From the NCBI RefSeq assembly GCF_036014115.1, contig NZ_CP107913.1:5379001-5443000 (forward strand): a stretch of 64,000 bases of DNA, given 5' to 3'. The notes beneath the pieces are model-generated. The model did no database searches. It had not been told where the DNA came from and worked only from the letters and a program-made list of their open reading frames with translations. Position 1 is the stretch's first letter. The number at the start of each line of letters is the position of its first letter. Of this stretch, positions 52,906-61,381 are shown one piece after another. A program made the position numbers and the translations under genes. Source of the DNA: Streptomyces sp. NBC_00448. Its GTDB lineage: Bacteria; Actinomycetota; Actinomycetes; Streptomycetales; Streptomycetaceae.

Positions 52906-53412
52906 ATGGACCCACTTGGTGAAGCGCAGATCCGGGACTCCTTCGTGAACTGCTCGAAGGGGGAGGCGAAGCGGATCAGGCTGCCTCGGGACCTGGCGGA
53001 GGTGCCGTGGGGCGACCTCGACTTCTTCGGCTGGCGGGACCCGGGTGCGCCGGACCGCGCGTACGTGGTGACCGGCGGGGAGCGGCCGCTGGGGATCACC
53101 CTGCGGATCGCGCCGGGGGCACGGAGGAACCTGATGCGCAGCAGCCTGTGCTCGATCTGCCTGACCGGGCACTCCGGCGGCGGGGTCGACCTGCTGGCCG
53201 CGCCGCTGGCCGGCCCGGCCGGGCGGCAGGGCAACACCGTGGGCATCTACATGTGCGCCGACCTGGCCTGTTCCCTGTATGTGCGGGGCAAGAAGACCTC
53301 GGTGCTGGCCAAGCGCATGGAGGAGACCCTGACGCTGGAGGAGCAGGTGGAGCGCACCCTGCGCAACCTGGACGCCTTCCTGACCAAGGTCACCGGCGCC
53401 CGCGCGGCCTGA
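52906..53412 (+). CDS. FBP-type (elongation factor G-binding) zinc-finger protein
   Basis: The 168-residue protein begins MDPLGEAQIRDSFVNCSKGE. It contains a four-cysteine treble-clef-like motif, SLCSICLTGHSG ... YMCADLACSLYVRGKK, matching the C-terminal zinc finger of FusB/FBP-type proteins that bind elongation factor G. Some family members rescue ribosomes from fusidic acid. Whether this one does is unknown; the Streptomyces members are widespread and uncharacterised. It stands alone after the dnaK operon terminator. Confidence 0.75.
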   Translation: MDPLGEAQIRDSFVNCSKGEAKRIRLPRDLAEVPWGDLDFFGWRDPGAPDRAYVVTGGERPLGITLRIAPGARRNLMRSSLCSICLTGHSGGGVDLLAAPLAGPAGRQGNTVGIYMCADLACSLYVRGKKTSVLAKRMEETLTLEEQVERTLRNLDAFLTKVTGARAA

Positions 53413-53505
53413 ACCGGCGCCCGGGCGGCCTGAACCGGCGGCCCGAACCCGGATCGCCCGAACCCGGATCGCCTGAAACCGAGTCCGCGGCGCCGGGTGG
53501 ACGTG

Positions 53506-53913
53506 TCAGGCGTTGCCCATCGCGCGGGTGAGGGCGATCTCGATGACGACGCGGTCCGGGTTGAACGCGGGGGTGCGGTCGTAGCGCTCGGTGTAGCGGC
53601 GTACGGCGTCGGCGACGCGTTCAGGGTCGGCGCTGACGGTGGCGAGCCCTTCGAGGGTGGCCCAACGGCGGCCCTCCGCCTGACAGACCGCGACCCGGGC
53701 GCCGGACGGCCCGGCGGCCCGCACGTTCGCGGCCTTGCGGCTGGCGGTGTTGGTGATCACCCGGGCGAGCCCCGCCTCGGGGTCGTAGGTGACGCCGACC
53801 GGGACGACGTGCGGGGAGCCGTCGGGGCGGCTGGTGGTCAGCGTGCACAGGTGGTACTCGCGCCAGAAGTCGAGGAATCCGGCGTCGGGGGAGCGGGGGT
53901 CACGGCGGGCCAT
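53506..53913 (-). CDS. PNPOx-like / F420-dependent split-barrel protein
   Basis: The 135-residue protein has the flavin/F420-binding split-barrel fold of the pyridoxamine-phosphate-oxidase superfamily: LCTLTTSRPDGSPHVVPVGV near the N-terminus, then ARVITNTASRKAANVRA, ARVAVCQAEGRRWATLEGLA and a closing RVVIEIALTRAMG. In actinobacteria such small proteins are often F420H2-dependent reductases or biliverdin-type reductases. It follows the P450 gene by 48 bp on the same strand and may be co-transcribed with it. Confidence 0.75.
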   Translation of the reverse strand: MARRDPRSPDAGFLDFWREYHLCTLTTSRPDGSPHVVPVGVTYDPEAGLARVITNTASRKAANVRAAGPSGARVAVCQAEGRRWATLEGLATVSADPERVADAVRRYTERYDRTPAFNPDRVVIEIALTRAMGNA

Positions 53914-53961
53914 GGGAGGAACCGTAGCCCGTCGGTGCGGTGGCGTTGCCCGCGCCGGGGC

Positions 53962-55350
53962 TCAACCGTCCAGCCGGATCGGCAGTTCCTCCACGCTGTT
54001 GCCGACGAAGCCCGGCAGTGGCGGCAGCCCGTCCTCGTCCACGGCCATCGCCAGCCGCGGATACGCCCCGTACAGCGTCCGCAGCGCGACCGCGGCCTCC
54101 AGGCGGGCCAGCGGGGCGCCCAGGCAGTAGTGGGCGCCGTGCCCGAAGGAGAGGTGGCGGGTGCCCGGCGGCCGGGTGATGTCGAACCGGCCCGCGTCGG
54201 GGCCGTATTCGCGCGGGTCGCGTCCGGCGGCGGCGTACCCGGCGAGCACGGGCGTGCCGCGCGGCACCCTGGTGCCGTCCACGTCGAGGTCGGTGGTGGG
54301 GTAGCGGAACGGGAAGTTCGCCACCGGGCTGTCCCAGCGCAGCGTCTCCTCGACCACCGCGTCCCAGGAGGCTTCACCCGAAAGAACGAGGTCGCGCTGA
54401 CCGGGGTGGCCGCACAGGGCGCGCACCGCGTTGGTGATGAGATTGAGCGTGGTCTCGTGCCCGGCGACGATCATCAGCAGCAGGGTGCCGGTCACCTCCT
54501 CGTCGCTCAGCCGCTCGGCGCCGTCCGTCCGGTCCCCGTCGCGGGCCGCGATCAGCGCACTGGTCAGGTCGTCACCGGGGCGGGCCCGGCGCTCGGCGAC
54601 GACATCGGCGAGCACGCCGTGGATCGCGCGCTGCGCGGCCATCGCGTCGGCGGCCGAACTGGAGGTGCTGACCAGGAGGTGGGTGAGGTCGTGCAGGCGG
54701 TCGCGGTGCGCCGGGTCCACCCCGAGCAGCTCGCTGATCACGCCCATCGGCAGCGGGTACGCGAAGTGCGCCCGCAGGTCCACCACGCCGTCCTCGCCCG
54801 CCCGGCCGGGCAGTTCGGCCACCAGGTCGCCGGCCAGCCGCTCGATCCAGGGGCGCATGGCGGCCACCCGGCGCGGTGTGAACGCCTTGGTGGCCAGCCC
54901 CCGCAGCCGCCGGTGGCTGTCGCCGTCGGCCGTCGTCATCCCGTTGACCAGGGCGAAGGCGTTGAGCTGCCACTGGTCCGGGATACGGCCCTCCTGGAGC
55001 GCGGCGAAGTGCCGGGCGTTCTTGGCCACTTCGGGGTCGGCGAGGAAGTCGCGCAGTTCCCGGTAGCGGGAGACGATCATGCCGGGGACGCCGTCGGGCA
55101 GCATCACCGGACAGGCGGCCGCGCGCTCGCGCAGTATGGCGGCGTCGGCCCGGACGGACGCGCCGCTGGCGTCCATCGGATACGGGTCGGCGGGGTTGGT
55201 TGGGCCGGCCGGGTCGGTCGCGCCGGCCGGGTCGGTCGCGCCGGCGGGGTCGGTCGGGCCGGTGGACTCCGTGGGCTCCGTGGGCTCCGTGGGCTCCGTG
55301 GGCTCGGTCGGGCCGGTCGGCTGGGAATCCGTCGGGTGTGCCGAGCTCAT
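53962..55350 (-). CDS. cytochrome P450 with low-complexity N-terminal extension
   Basis: ATG at 55350 with GGGAGG four bases upstream. The 462-residue enzyme has the P450 hallmarks: I-helix LLMIVAGHETTLNLI, ExxR in VEETLRWDS and the heme loop LSFGHGAHYCLG. The first 50 residues are an unusual repeat (PTEPTEPTE..., then three ATDPAG-like units) coded by tandem DNA repeats at about 55200-55320. It resembles soluble CYP105/107-type macrolide or xenobiotic hydroxylases. It is divergent from clpB, and the HAIR site between them is only 55 bp from its start, so heat-shock control of this gene is possible. Confidence 0.88.
   Translation of the reverse strand: MSSAHPTDSQPTGPTEPTEPTEPTEPTESTGPTDPAGATDPAGATDPAGPTNPADPYPMDASGASVRADAAILRERAAACPVMLPDGVPGMIVSRYRELRDFLADPEVAKNARHFAALQEGRIPDQWQLNAFALVNGMTTADGDSHRRLRGLATKAFTPRRVAAMRPWIERLAGDLVAELPGRAGEDGVVDLRAHFAYPLPMGVISELLGVDPAHRDRLHDLTHLLVSTSSSAADAMAAQRAIHGVLADVVAERRARPGDDLTSALIAARDGDRTDGAERLSDEEVTGTLLLMIVAGHETTLNLITNAVRALCGHPGQRDLVLSGEASWDAVVEETLRWDSPVANFPFRYPTTDLDVDGTRVPRGTPVLAGYAAAGRDPREYGPDAGRFDITRPPGTRHLSFGHGAHYCLGAPLARLEAAVALRTLYGAYPRLAMAVDEDGLPPLPGFVGNSVEELPIRLDG
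55200..55320. repeat. tandem short repeats in the 5' end of the P450 gene
   Basis: Two arrays lie side by side: an 18-bp unit (GTCGGTCGCGCCGGCCGG-like, about three copies) and a 9-bp unit (CTCCGTGGG, about five copies). Both keep the reading frame and give the Pro/Thr/Glu and Asp/Pro/Ala/Gly repeats of the N-terminus. Confidence 0.75.
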
Positions 55351-55404
55351 GGGTCCTCCCGGGACGGTGCCCGAACCGGTGCGCGAACCTGTGCCCGGAA
55401 TCAC

Positions 55405-55425
55405 CTTGAGTGGAATAGACTCAAC
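55405..55425. promoter_or_regulatory. HspR operator (HAIR) upstream of clpB
   Basis: CTTGAGT-GGAATAG-ACTCAAC fits the HAIR consensus at 13 of 14 arm positions. It lies about 70 bp upstream of clpB and 55 bp from the divergent P450 start. Confidence 0.92.
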
Positions 55426-55495
55426 TTGCTTCATGTTCCTGTGATCAGGTTGAGGTACATGGTAGCGACGAACGAATGAGGAGGACAGCACGCCC

Positions 55496-58126
55496 GTGGA
55501 AGCCGAGCTGACCAACAAGAGCCGGGAAGCGCTGAACAGCGCCAACGCCAAGGCCGTCGCGGAGGGGAACCCGGACCTGACGCCCGCGCATCTGCTGCTC
55601 GCTCTGTTGAGCGGCACGGACAACGAGAACGTGCTCGACCTGGTGGCCGCGACCGGCGCCGACCCGGCGGCGCTGCGCGCCGACACGGAGCGGCTGGTGG
55701 AGAGCCTGCCGTCGGTACAGGGGGCCACCGTCGCACCCCCGCAGGCGAACCGTGACATGCTCGCGGTCATCGCCGACGCGTCCCAGCGCGCCACGGACCT
55801 CGGCGACGCGTACGTGTCGACCGAACACCTGCTGATCGGGACCGCCGTCAAGGGCGGCCCGGCCGGCGAGCTGCTCAACGCCGCGGGCGCCAAGGCCAAG
55901 GCGCTGCTGACGGCGTTCGAGAACGCCAGGGGAGGGCAACGGGTGACCAGCCAGGACCCGGAGGGCACCTACAAGGCGCTGGAGAAGTACGGCACCGACT
56001 TCACCGCCGCCGCCCGTGAGGGCAAGCTCGACCCGGTGATCGGCCGGGACCAGGAGATCCGCCGGGTGGTCCAGGTGCTCTCGCGCCGTACCAAGAACAA
56101 CCCGGTGCTGATCGGCGAGCCCGGCGTCGGCAAGACGGCCGTCGTGGAGGGCCTGGCCCAGCGCATCGTCAAGGGCGACGTGCCCGAGAGCCTGCGCAAC
56201 AAGCGGCTGGTCTCCCTCGACCTGGGCGCGATGGTGGCCGGGGCGAAGTACCGCGGCGAGTTCGAGGAGCGGCTGAAGGCGGTGCTCGCCGAGATCAAGG
56301 ACAGCGGCGGGCAGGTCATCACCTTCATCGACGAGCTGCACACCGTCGTCGGCGCGGGCGCCGGCGGCGACTCCGCGATGGACGCGGGCAACATGCTCAA
56401 GCCGATGCTGGCCCGCGGCGAGCTGCGGATGGTCGGCGCCACCACGCTGGACGAGTACCGCGAGCGGATCGAGAAGGACCCGGCGCTGGAGCGGCGCTTC
56501 CAGCAGGTGCTGGTCGCCGAGCCGACCGTCGAGGACACCGTGGCGATCCTGCGCGGCCTCAAGGGCCGCTATGAGGCGCACCACAAGGTGCAGATCGCCG
56601 ACTCCGCGCTGGTCGCCGCCGCGACGCTCTCCGACCGCTACATCACCTCCCGCTTCCTGCCCGACAAGGCCATCGACCTGGTCGACGAGTCCGCGTCCCG
56701 GCTGCGGATGGAGATCGACTCCTCGCCGGTCGAGATCGACGAGCTCCAGCGCTCGGTGGACCGGCTGCGGATGGAGGAGATGGCGCTCAAGAACGAGACC
56801 GACCCCGGCTCCGTGCAGCGGCTGGACAAGCTCCGCAAGGACCTTGCCGACCGCGAGGAGGAGCTGCGTGGCCTGACCGCCCGCTGGGAGAAGGAGAAGC
56901 AGGGGCTGAACCGGGTCGGCGAGCTGAAGGAGCGGCTCGACGACATCGTCACCCGGATCGAGCGGGCCCAGCGCGACGGCGACTTCGAGGCCGCGTCGAA
57001 GCTGATGTACGGGGAGAAGCCCAAGCTGGAGGAGGAGCTGGAGGAGGCCACCCGGGAGGAGCAGGAGGCCAAGACCAGGGGTGCCGACGAGAAGATGGTC
57101 AAGGAGGAGGTCGGCCCGGACGACATCGCCGACGTCGTCGCCGCCTGGACCGGCATCCCCGCCGGCCGCCTGCTGGAGGGCGAGACGCAGAAGCTGCTGC
57201 GGATGGAGGACGAGCTCGGCAAGCGGCTGATCGGCCAGACCGAGGCGGTCCGCGCCGTCTCCGACGCGGTGCGCCGCTCCCGCTCCGGCATCGCCGACCC
57301 GGACCGCCCCACCGGCTCCTTCCTCTTCCTCGGCCCCACCGGTGTCGGCAAGACCGAACTGGCCAAGGCGCTCGCCGACTTCCTCTTCGACGACGAGCGG
57401 GCCATGGTCCGCATCGACATGAGCGAGTACGGCGAGAAGCACTCGGTGGCCCGGCTGGTCGGCGCCCCGCCCGGATACGTCGGGTACGAGGAGGGCGGCC
57501 AGCTCACCGAGGCGGTCCGCCGCCGCCCGTACAGCGTGGTGCTGCTCGACGAGGTGGAGAAGGCGCACCCGGAGGTCTTCGACGTCCTGCTCCAGGTCCT
57601 CGACGACGGCCGGCTCACCGACGGCCAGGGCCGTACCGTCGACTTCCGCAACGCGATCCTGATCCTCACCTCCAACCTGGGCAGCCAGTACCTGGTCGAC
57701 CCCAAGCTGGACCCGGAGCAGAAGAAGGAGAACGTCCTCGCCACCGTCCGCGCCTCCTTCAAGCCGGAGTTCCTCAACCGGCTGGACGACATCGTGGTAT
57801 TCTCCGCGCTCGACCAGGACGAGCTGCGCCGGATCGCGCGGCTGCAGACCGGCCGGCTCGCCGAGCGGCTCAGGGACCGCCGGCTCACCCTGGACATCAC
57901 CGACGGCGCCCTGGACTGGCTCGCCGAGGAGGGCAACGACCCCGCCTACGGCGCCCGTCCGCTGCGCCGGCTGATCCAGACCGCGATCGGCGACCCGCTG
58001 GCCCGCGCCATCCTGGCCGGAGAGGTGCTGGACGGGCAGAACGTCCGGGTGGACCGGGCGGTCGACGGGCTCATCGTCATGGGGGAGGATGGCGGGGAAA
58101 CGTCACGAAGGGAACCCTCACGGTGA
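55496..58126 (+). CDS. clpB: disaggregase ClpB (Hsp100)
   Basis: GTG start with GAGGAG upstream. The 876-residue protein has the N-terminal substrate domain (LTNKSREALNSANAKAVAEG), AAA+ domain 1 (Walker A GEPGVGKT, Walker B VITFIDELH), the ClpB-specific coiled-coil middle domain (residues about 410-530) and AAA+ domain 2 (GPTGVGKTELA, VVLLDEVEKAHP). It extracts proteins from aggregates and hands them to DnaK. The perfect upstream HAIR site puts it in the HspR regulon with the dnaK operon 3 kb away. Its stop overlaps the start of a YbjN gene. Confidence 0.97.
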   Translation: MEAELTNKSREALNSANAKAVAEGNPDLTPAHLLLALLSGTDNENVLDLVAATGADPAALRADTERLVESLPSVQGATVAPPQANRDMLAVIADASQRATDLGDAYVSTEHLLIGTAVKGGPAGELLNAAGAKAKALLTAFENARGGQRVTSQDPEGTYKALEKYGTDFTAAAREGKLDPVIGRDQEIRRVVQVLSRRTKNNPVLIGEPGVGKTAVVEGLAQRIVKGDVPESLRNKRLVSLDLGAMVAGAKYRGEFEERLKAVLAEIKDSGGQVITFIDELHTVVGAGAGGDSAMDAGNMLKPMLARGELRMVGATTLDEYRERIEKDPALERRFQQVLVAEPTVEDTVAILRGLKGRYEAHHKVQIADSALVAAATLSDRYITSRFLPDKAIDLVDESASRLRMEIDSSPVEIDELQRSVDRLRMEEMALKNETDPGSVQRLDKLRKDLADREEELRGLTARWEKEKQGLNRVGELKERLDDIVTRIERAQRDGDFEAASKLMYGEKPKLEEELEEATREEQEAKTRGADEKMVKEEVGPDDIADVVAAWTGIPAGRLLEGETQKLLRMEDELGKRLIGQTEAVRAVSDAVRRSRSGIADPDRPTGSFLFLGPTGVGKTELAKALADFLFDDERAMVRIDMSEYGEKHSVARLVGAPPGYVGYEEGGQLTEAVRRRPYSVVLLDEVEKAHPEVFDVLLQVLDDGRLTDGQGRTVDFRNAILILTSNLGSQYLVDPKLDPEQKKENVLATVRASFKPEFLNRLDDIVVFSALDQDELRRIARLQTGRLAERLRDRRLTLDITDGALDWLAEEGNDPAYGARPLRRLIQTAIGDPLARAILAGEVLDGQNVRVDRAVDGLIVMGEDGGETSRREPSR

Positions 58127-58698
58127 GCATCGACCCCTCCTCGATTCCGAACTTCGGGAGCCAGCCGGAACCCGACCAGCCGAGCGGAGGACCCACCGCC
58201 AACGTGGTGATCCCGGACCAGGACCTGGTCAAGCAGCTCCTCGACCAGATGGGGCTCAAGCACGCCATCGACGACGAGGACGACCTCCTGGCGCCGTGGG
58301 AGGAGTTCCGCACCTACTTCATGTTCCGCGGCGAGGCCCAGCAGCACGTCTTCGCGGTGCGTACGTTCTACGAGCGCACGTACTCCGTCGACGAGAAGGC
58401 ACAGCTCCACGAGGCGATCGACGAGTGGAACCACCTCACGCTGTGGCCGAAGGTCTACACGAACACCGACGACGAAGGTGCCGTCCGCCTCGTCGGCGAG
58501 GCCCAGATGCTCATCGGCATGGGCGTCAACCTCGACCACTTCGTGGCCACCACGGTGAGCTGGGTGCAGGCGTCCATCGAGTTCAACAAGTGGCTCGGTG
58601 AGCGGCTGGGCCTGGAGGAGGCGGCCGACGGCGACAGCGACGGCGAAGGCGGCTCCGACTCCGGCTCCGGCGACTCGGGCGACGGCTCCGAGGGCTGA
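58123..58698 (+). CDS. YbjN-domain protein, translationally coupled to clpB
   Basis: GTG start overlapping the clpB stop (GTGA). The 191-residue protein carries a YbjN / type III secretion chaperone-like domain (VVIPDQDLVKQLLDQMGLKH to VATTVSWVQASIEFNKWLGE) and an acidic Ser/Gly/Asp tail. YbjN-like proteins bind other proteins and are linked to stress in E. coli. Coupling to clpB under the HAIR site suggests a heat-shock helper. The partner is unknown. Confidence 0.82.
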   Translation: MSIDPSSIPNFGSQPEPDQPSGGPTANVVIPDQDLVKQLLDQMGLKHAIDDEDDLLAPWEEFRTYFMFRGEAQQHVFAVRTFYERTYSVDEKAQLHEAIDEWNHLTLWPKVYTNTDDEGAVRLVGEAQMLIGMGVNLDHFVATTVSWVQASIEFNKWLGERLGLEEAADGDSDGEGGSDSGSGDSGDGSEG

Positions 58699-58747
58699 AC
58701 GAAGGAAGCGCCGGGCGAGGAATCGTCCGGACCCGCACACGCACCTC

Positions 58748-58809
58748 CACGGGCGCCCGGGACGAATCAGGTACGCGCACGCACGCGTACGACGTCCCGG
58801 GCGCCCGTG
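58748..58809 (+). terminator. long hairpin after clpB-ybjN
   Basis: CACGGGCGCCCGGGACG and its exact complement (17 bp) enclose a loop that is itself partly palindromic (GTACGCG...CGCGTAC). Confidence 0.75.
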
Positions 58810-58920
58810 CGTGCGCTGAGTGGGCGTGTGCTGAGCGTGCGCTGAACGTCGGCGCAACCGAACGGGCGTGCACCGAACGGGCGTACGTGTCCGGCGCGGT
58901 GGGTCAGTAAGGTGTTGGCC

Positions 58921-59526
58921 ATGGCTTCTCCGCGTGGTGCCGATCTGACGGCACCGACCATCCTGCGAGCCCACGGGCTGGTGCTGCGCCCCGTCGTCGC
59001 GTCCGACGAACCGGCGGTCGCGCGGGCGATGACCGATGGCGAGGTGCTCCAGTGGGCCGCGGGCATGGCGGTGCTCGACGCACCGCTGAAGGACCGCGCC
59101 ACGGTGTGGCTGTCGGCGCGCCTCACCGCGTGGTCGACCGGCACCGCGGCGTTCGCCGTGACCGACCCGGCCGATGACGTCATGATCGGCTACCTCGGCC
59201 TGCGCGATGTGCACCGGGTGCCCGACCAGGCGGTGGCCGGGTACTGGGTGACGCCCGCCGCCCGCGGCCGCAAGGTCACCGCCCGCGCTCTGGACGCCGC
59301 CGCGGACTGGGCCTTCAGCCCGGCCCACGCCGGCGGCCTGGGGCTGCACCGGATCGTCCTCGACCACGTCCTGCACAACGTCGGCTCCTGCCGGGCCGCC
59401 CTGCGGGCGGGGTTCGCGGAGGAGGGCGTGATGCGGGAGGCGTTCGTCGAGCCGAACGGAAAACGGCACGACTGCCACCTGCACGCCCGGCTCGCCACGG
59501 ACCCGTCCGCGCGGCCCTTCGACTGA
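58921..59526 (+). CDS. GNAT-family N-acetyltransferase (RimJ/RimL type)
   Basis: ATG at 58921 with AAGG eight bases upstream; a GTG nine bases earlier is less well placed. The 201-residue protein matches the RimJ/RimL-like GNAT pattern: LRPVVASDEPAVARAMTDGE, MIGYLGLRDVHRV, the acetyl-CoA loop YWVTPAARGRKVTARALDAA and the C-terminal HNVGSCRAALRAGFAEEGVMRE. It should acetylate an amino group of a protein N-terminus or small molecule; the substrate is not evident. Confidence 0.85.
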   Translation: MASPRGADLTAPTILRAHGLVLRPVVASDEPAVARAMTDGEVLQWAAGMAVLDAPLKDRATVWLSARLTAWSTGTAAFAVTDPADDVMIGYLGLRDVHRVPDQAVAGYWVTPAARGRKVTARALDAAADWAFSPAHAGGLGLHRIVLDHVLHNVGSCRAALRAGFAEEGVMREAFVEPNGKRHDCHLHARLATDPSARPFD

Positions 59527-59734
59527 GCGGCCTTCGACTGAGCGGACCTTCAGCTGAGCGGACCTGTGGCCGAACCGAGCGGCGGGGCGGCTGAGTCGGG
59601 CGGCCAGGCGGTGCGTACGGCGGAGCCCGTCCCTGTGACTCAGGTCTCATCGGGGGCGTGCAGCAGACGGGACCGCTGCCGCGTCGGGAAGGGGTGAACG
59701 CAGCACGGACGACACCCCCTTCGAGCAGGAACCG

Positions 59735-60211
59735 GTGAACGCCATGAACGACTCGACCAACAGCGCCGAAGCGCCGCACTCCGGCACCGCCACCACCGCG
59801 CGCGGAGCCCGTCGCAAGCGGGCCACCGCCGTCGCCGGTATCGCCACCGCACTCGTCCTGGCCGGTGCCGGCTCCGCCCTGGCCGCAGGCGGCGGCTCGC
59901 ACACCTCGCATCCGTCGCAGACCTCGCACCCGTCGCACACCTCGCGGCCGGCCGCCACGGCAGCCCACAAGACCACCGCCGACGGGAACGTCACCACCGT
60001 GCAGTACGGCGACATCCCGATCCAACTGGCCGGCTTCAGCCTGGACATGGCCAGGGCCGAGCTGGTGGACAAGGCTCAGCTCAAGATCGGCACCGTCACC
60101 AAGGCGTCGCCCCGCGGCTGCAAGCCGACCTCCGTGCTCGCGGTCTCCCCGCACGCCCCGACCGTCGTCCACAAGGGCGACACCGTCGACCTGACCGTCT
60201 GCGCCGCCTGA
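59735..60211 (+). CDS. secreted PASTA-like protein
   Basis: The GTG at 59735 has AGGA four bases upstream, while the ATG nine bases later is spaced too far. The 158-residue product has a signal peptide (RKRATAVAGIATALVLAGAG, cleavage near ALAAG), a Ser/His/Thr/Pro repeat (HTSHPSQTSHPSHTS) and one PASTA-like domain (IPIQLAGFSLDMARAELVDK with a closing VVHKGDTVDLTVCAA). PASTA domains bind peptidoglycan or lipid II. Two Cys near the end may pair. Confidence 0.72.
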   Translation: MNAMNDSTNSAEAPHSGTATTARGARRKRATAVAGIATALVLAGAGSALAAGGGSHTSHPSQTSHPSHTSRPAATAAHKTTADGNVTTVQYGDIPIQLAGFSLDMARAELVDKAQLKIGTVTKASPRGCKPTSVLAVSPHAPTVVHKGDTVDLTVCAA

Positions 60212-60253
60212 CCCGACGGGGCCTGACAAGGTCCGACCCGGCCGTACAAGGGT

Positions 60254-60280
60254 GGTGGCCCCGCCGGAACCGGGGCCACC
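60254..60280. terminator. hairpin between convergent genes
   Basis: GGTGGCCCCG and its exact complement (10 bp) with a 7-base loop, in the gap between the PASTA-like and hydrolase genes. Confidence 0.6.
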
Positions 60281-60339
60281 GCACCCCCCATGCCACGCAG
60301 ACGGCGCGGCCCCGCGCGCCGACGGGACCGCCTCCCGCA

Positions 60340-61284
60340 CTACCCGACGCGCTTGCGATCGATGAACGCGGTCAACGCGCCCACCACCGCGTCGGGCTGC
60401 TCGTCGGGAATGAAGTGCCCGGCACCAGGGATGACGGCTCCGGTCACGTGGTCCGCCCAGGGGCTGATGGAGGCGGCCATGTCCGGGATCGAGCCGTGGG
60501 ACGAGGAGACCGCCAGGATCGGGACGGTCAAGTGCCGCCGTCCGAGGGCCTCATGATTCCCGCGCGCCGATTCCGCGGCGGCGCGGTAGTACGAGAGCGA
60601 CGCCCGCAGCCCGCCCTCCGCCGCGACGGCGGCGGCGTAGTGGTCGATCTCGGCGTCGTCGAACGTGTCCGGGGACAGCGTCTTGGCCTTCAGGAACCAG
60701 TCGACGTAGTCGCGTTCGCGCCCGGCGAGCAGCGTCTCGGGAAGGTCGGGCACGAGGTGGAACGCGAAGTGCCAGGTCTTCCAGGCGCGTTGGGGGTCCG
60801 TCGGGATGGCGTCCGGGAGGCTGATACCGGGGATGCCGGCGTCGAGCAGGGCGACACCGTGCAGACGCTCCTCGTATGCCAGGGCCAGCGAGAAGGCGAC
60901 CCAGGCCCCGATGTCGTGGGCCACGAGCCAGTACTCCTCCACGTGGAGCGCGGTCACGGCAGCGTGGACGCGCGAGGCGACGGTGTGCGTGTCGTAGCCG
61001 TGCGGAGGGCGGTCGGAGTGGCCCTGCCCGGGCAGGTCGATCGCTATCACGTGGTACCGCTCGGCGAGGCCCGGCATCACCTTGCGCCAAGCCCACCAGG
61101 TCTGCGGGAATCCGGCGAGCAGGACGACGGTGGGGCCGCTCGGCCGACCCCCTTCCACGGCATGGAGGCGGATGCCTCCGGCGTCGACCCAGCGGTGGCC
61201 GAAGCCCGCGAGGTCGTGCAGCGGCAGCCCGGAGCTCGGGTGCTGCCCGGAGGAGCGGTTCGCGGTGGTCGCGGTGTCGGTCAT
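60340..61284 (-). CDS. alpha/beta hydrolase, epoxide-hydrolase/haloacetate-dehalogenase type
   Basis: The 314-residue protein has the HGxP-like oxyanion motif LLAGFPQTWW, the nucleophile elbow VAHDIGAWVAF with Asp as nucleophile (as in epoxide hydrolases and haloalkanoate dehalogenases) and the C-terminal His in PGAGHFIPDEQPD. A cap domain with Tyr-rich stretches lies between. It is divergent from a TetR gene around a perfect palindrome, so it is probably induced by its substrate or a related toxic compound. The exact reaction is open. Confidence 0.83.
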   Translation of the reverse strand: MTDTATTANRSSGQHPSSGLPLHDLAGFGHRWVDAGGIRLHAVEGGRPSGPTVVLLAGFPQTWWAWRKVMPGLAERYHVIAIDLPGQGHSDRPPHGYDTHTVASRVHAAVTALHVEEYWLVAHDIGAWVAFSLALAYEERLHGVALLDAGIPGISLPDAIPTDPQRAWKTWHFAFHLVPDLPETLLAGRERDYVDWFLKAKTLSPDTFDDAEIDHYAAAVAAEGGLRASLSYYRAAAESARGNHEALGRRHLTVPILAVSSSHGSIPDMAASISPWADHVTGAVIPGAGHFIPDEQPDAVVGALTAFIDRKRVG

Positions 61285-61300
61285 GCCGCGAGCCTAACCC

Positions 61301-61324
61301 ATCTTGAACTGATCAGTTCAAGAT
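61301..61324. promoter_or_regulatory. perfect 24-bp palindrome, TetR operator
   Basis: ATCTTGAACTGA followed by its exact reverse complement. It sits 16 bp upstream of the hydrolase start and 57 bp upstream of the TetR start, as expected for an operator controlling both divergent genes. Confidence 0.85.
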
Positions 61325-61381
61325 AGGATGGGCGGGGGCCGCGACGGAGTGGCCCGAGCTCGTCGACGAGGTGCGTGCGTG

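Noticed and set aside
53412..53480. Short tandem repeats after the FBP-type gene as a regulatory array
   Set aside because: Only two to three imperfect copies of a GC-rich unit (CCCGAACCCGGATCG); they look like slippage in non-coding DNA.
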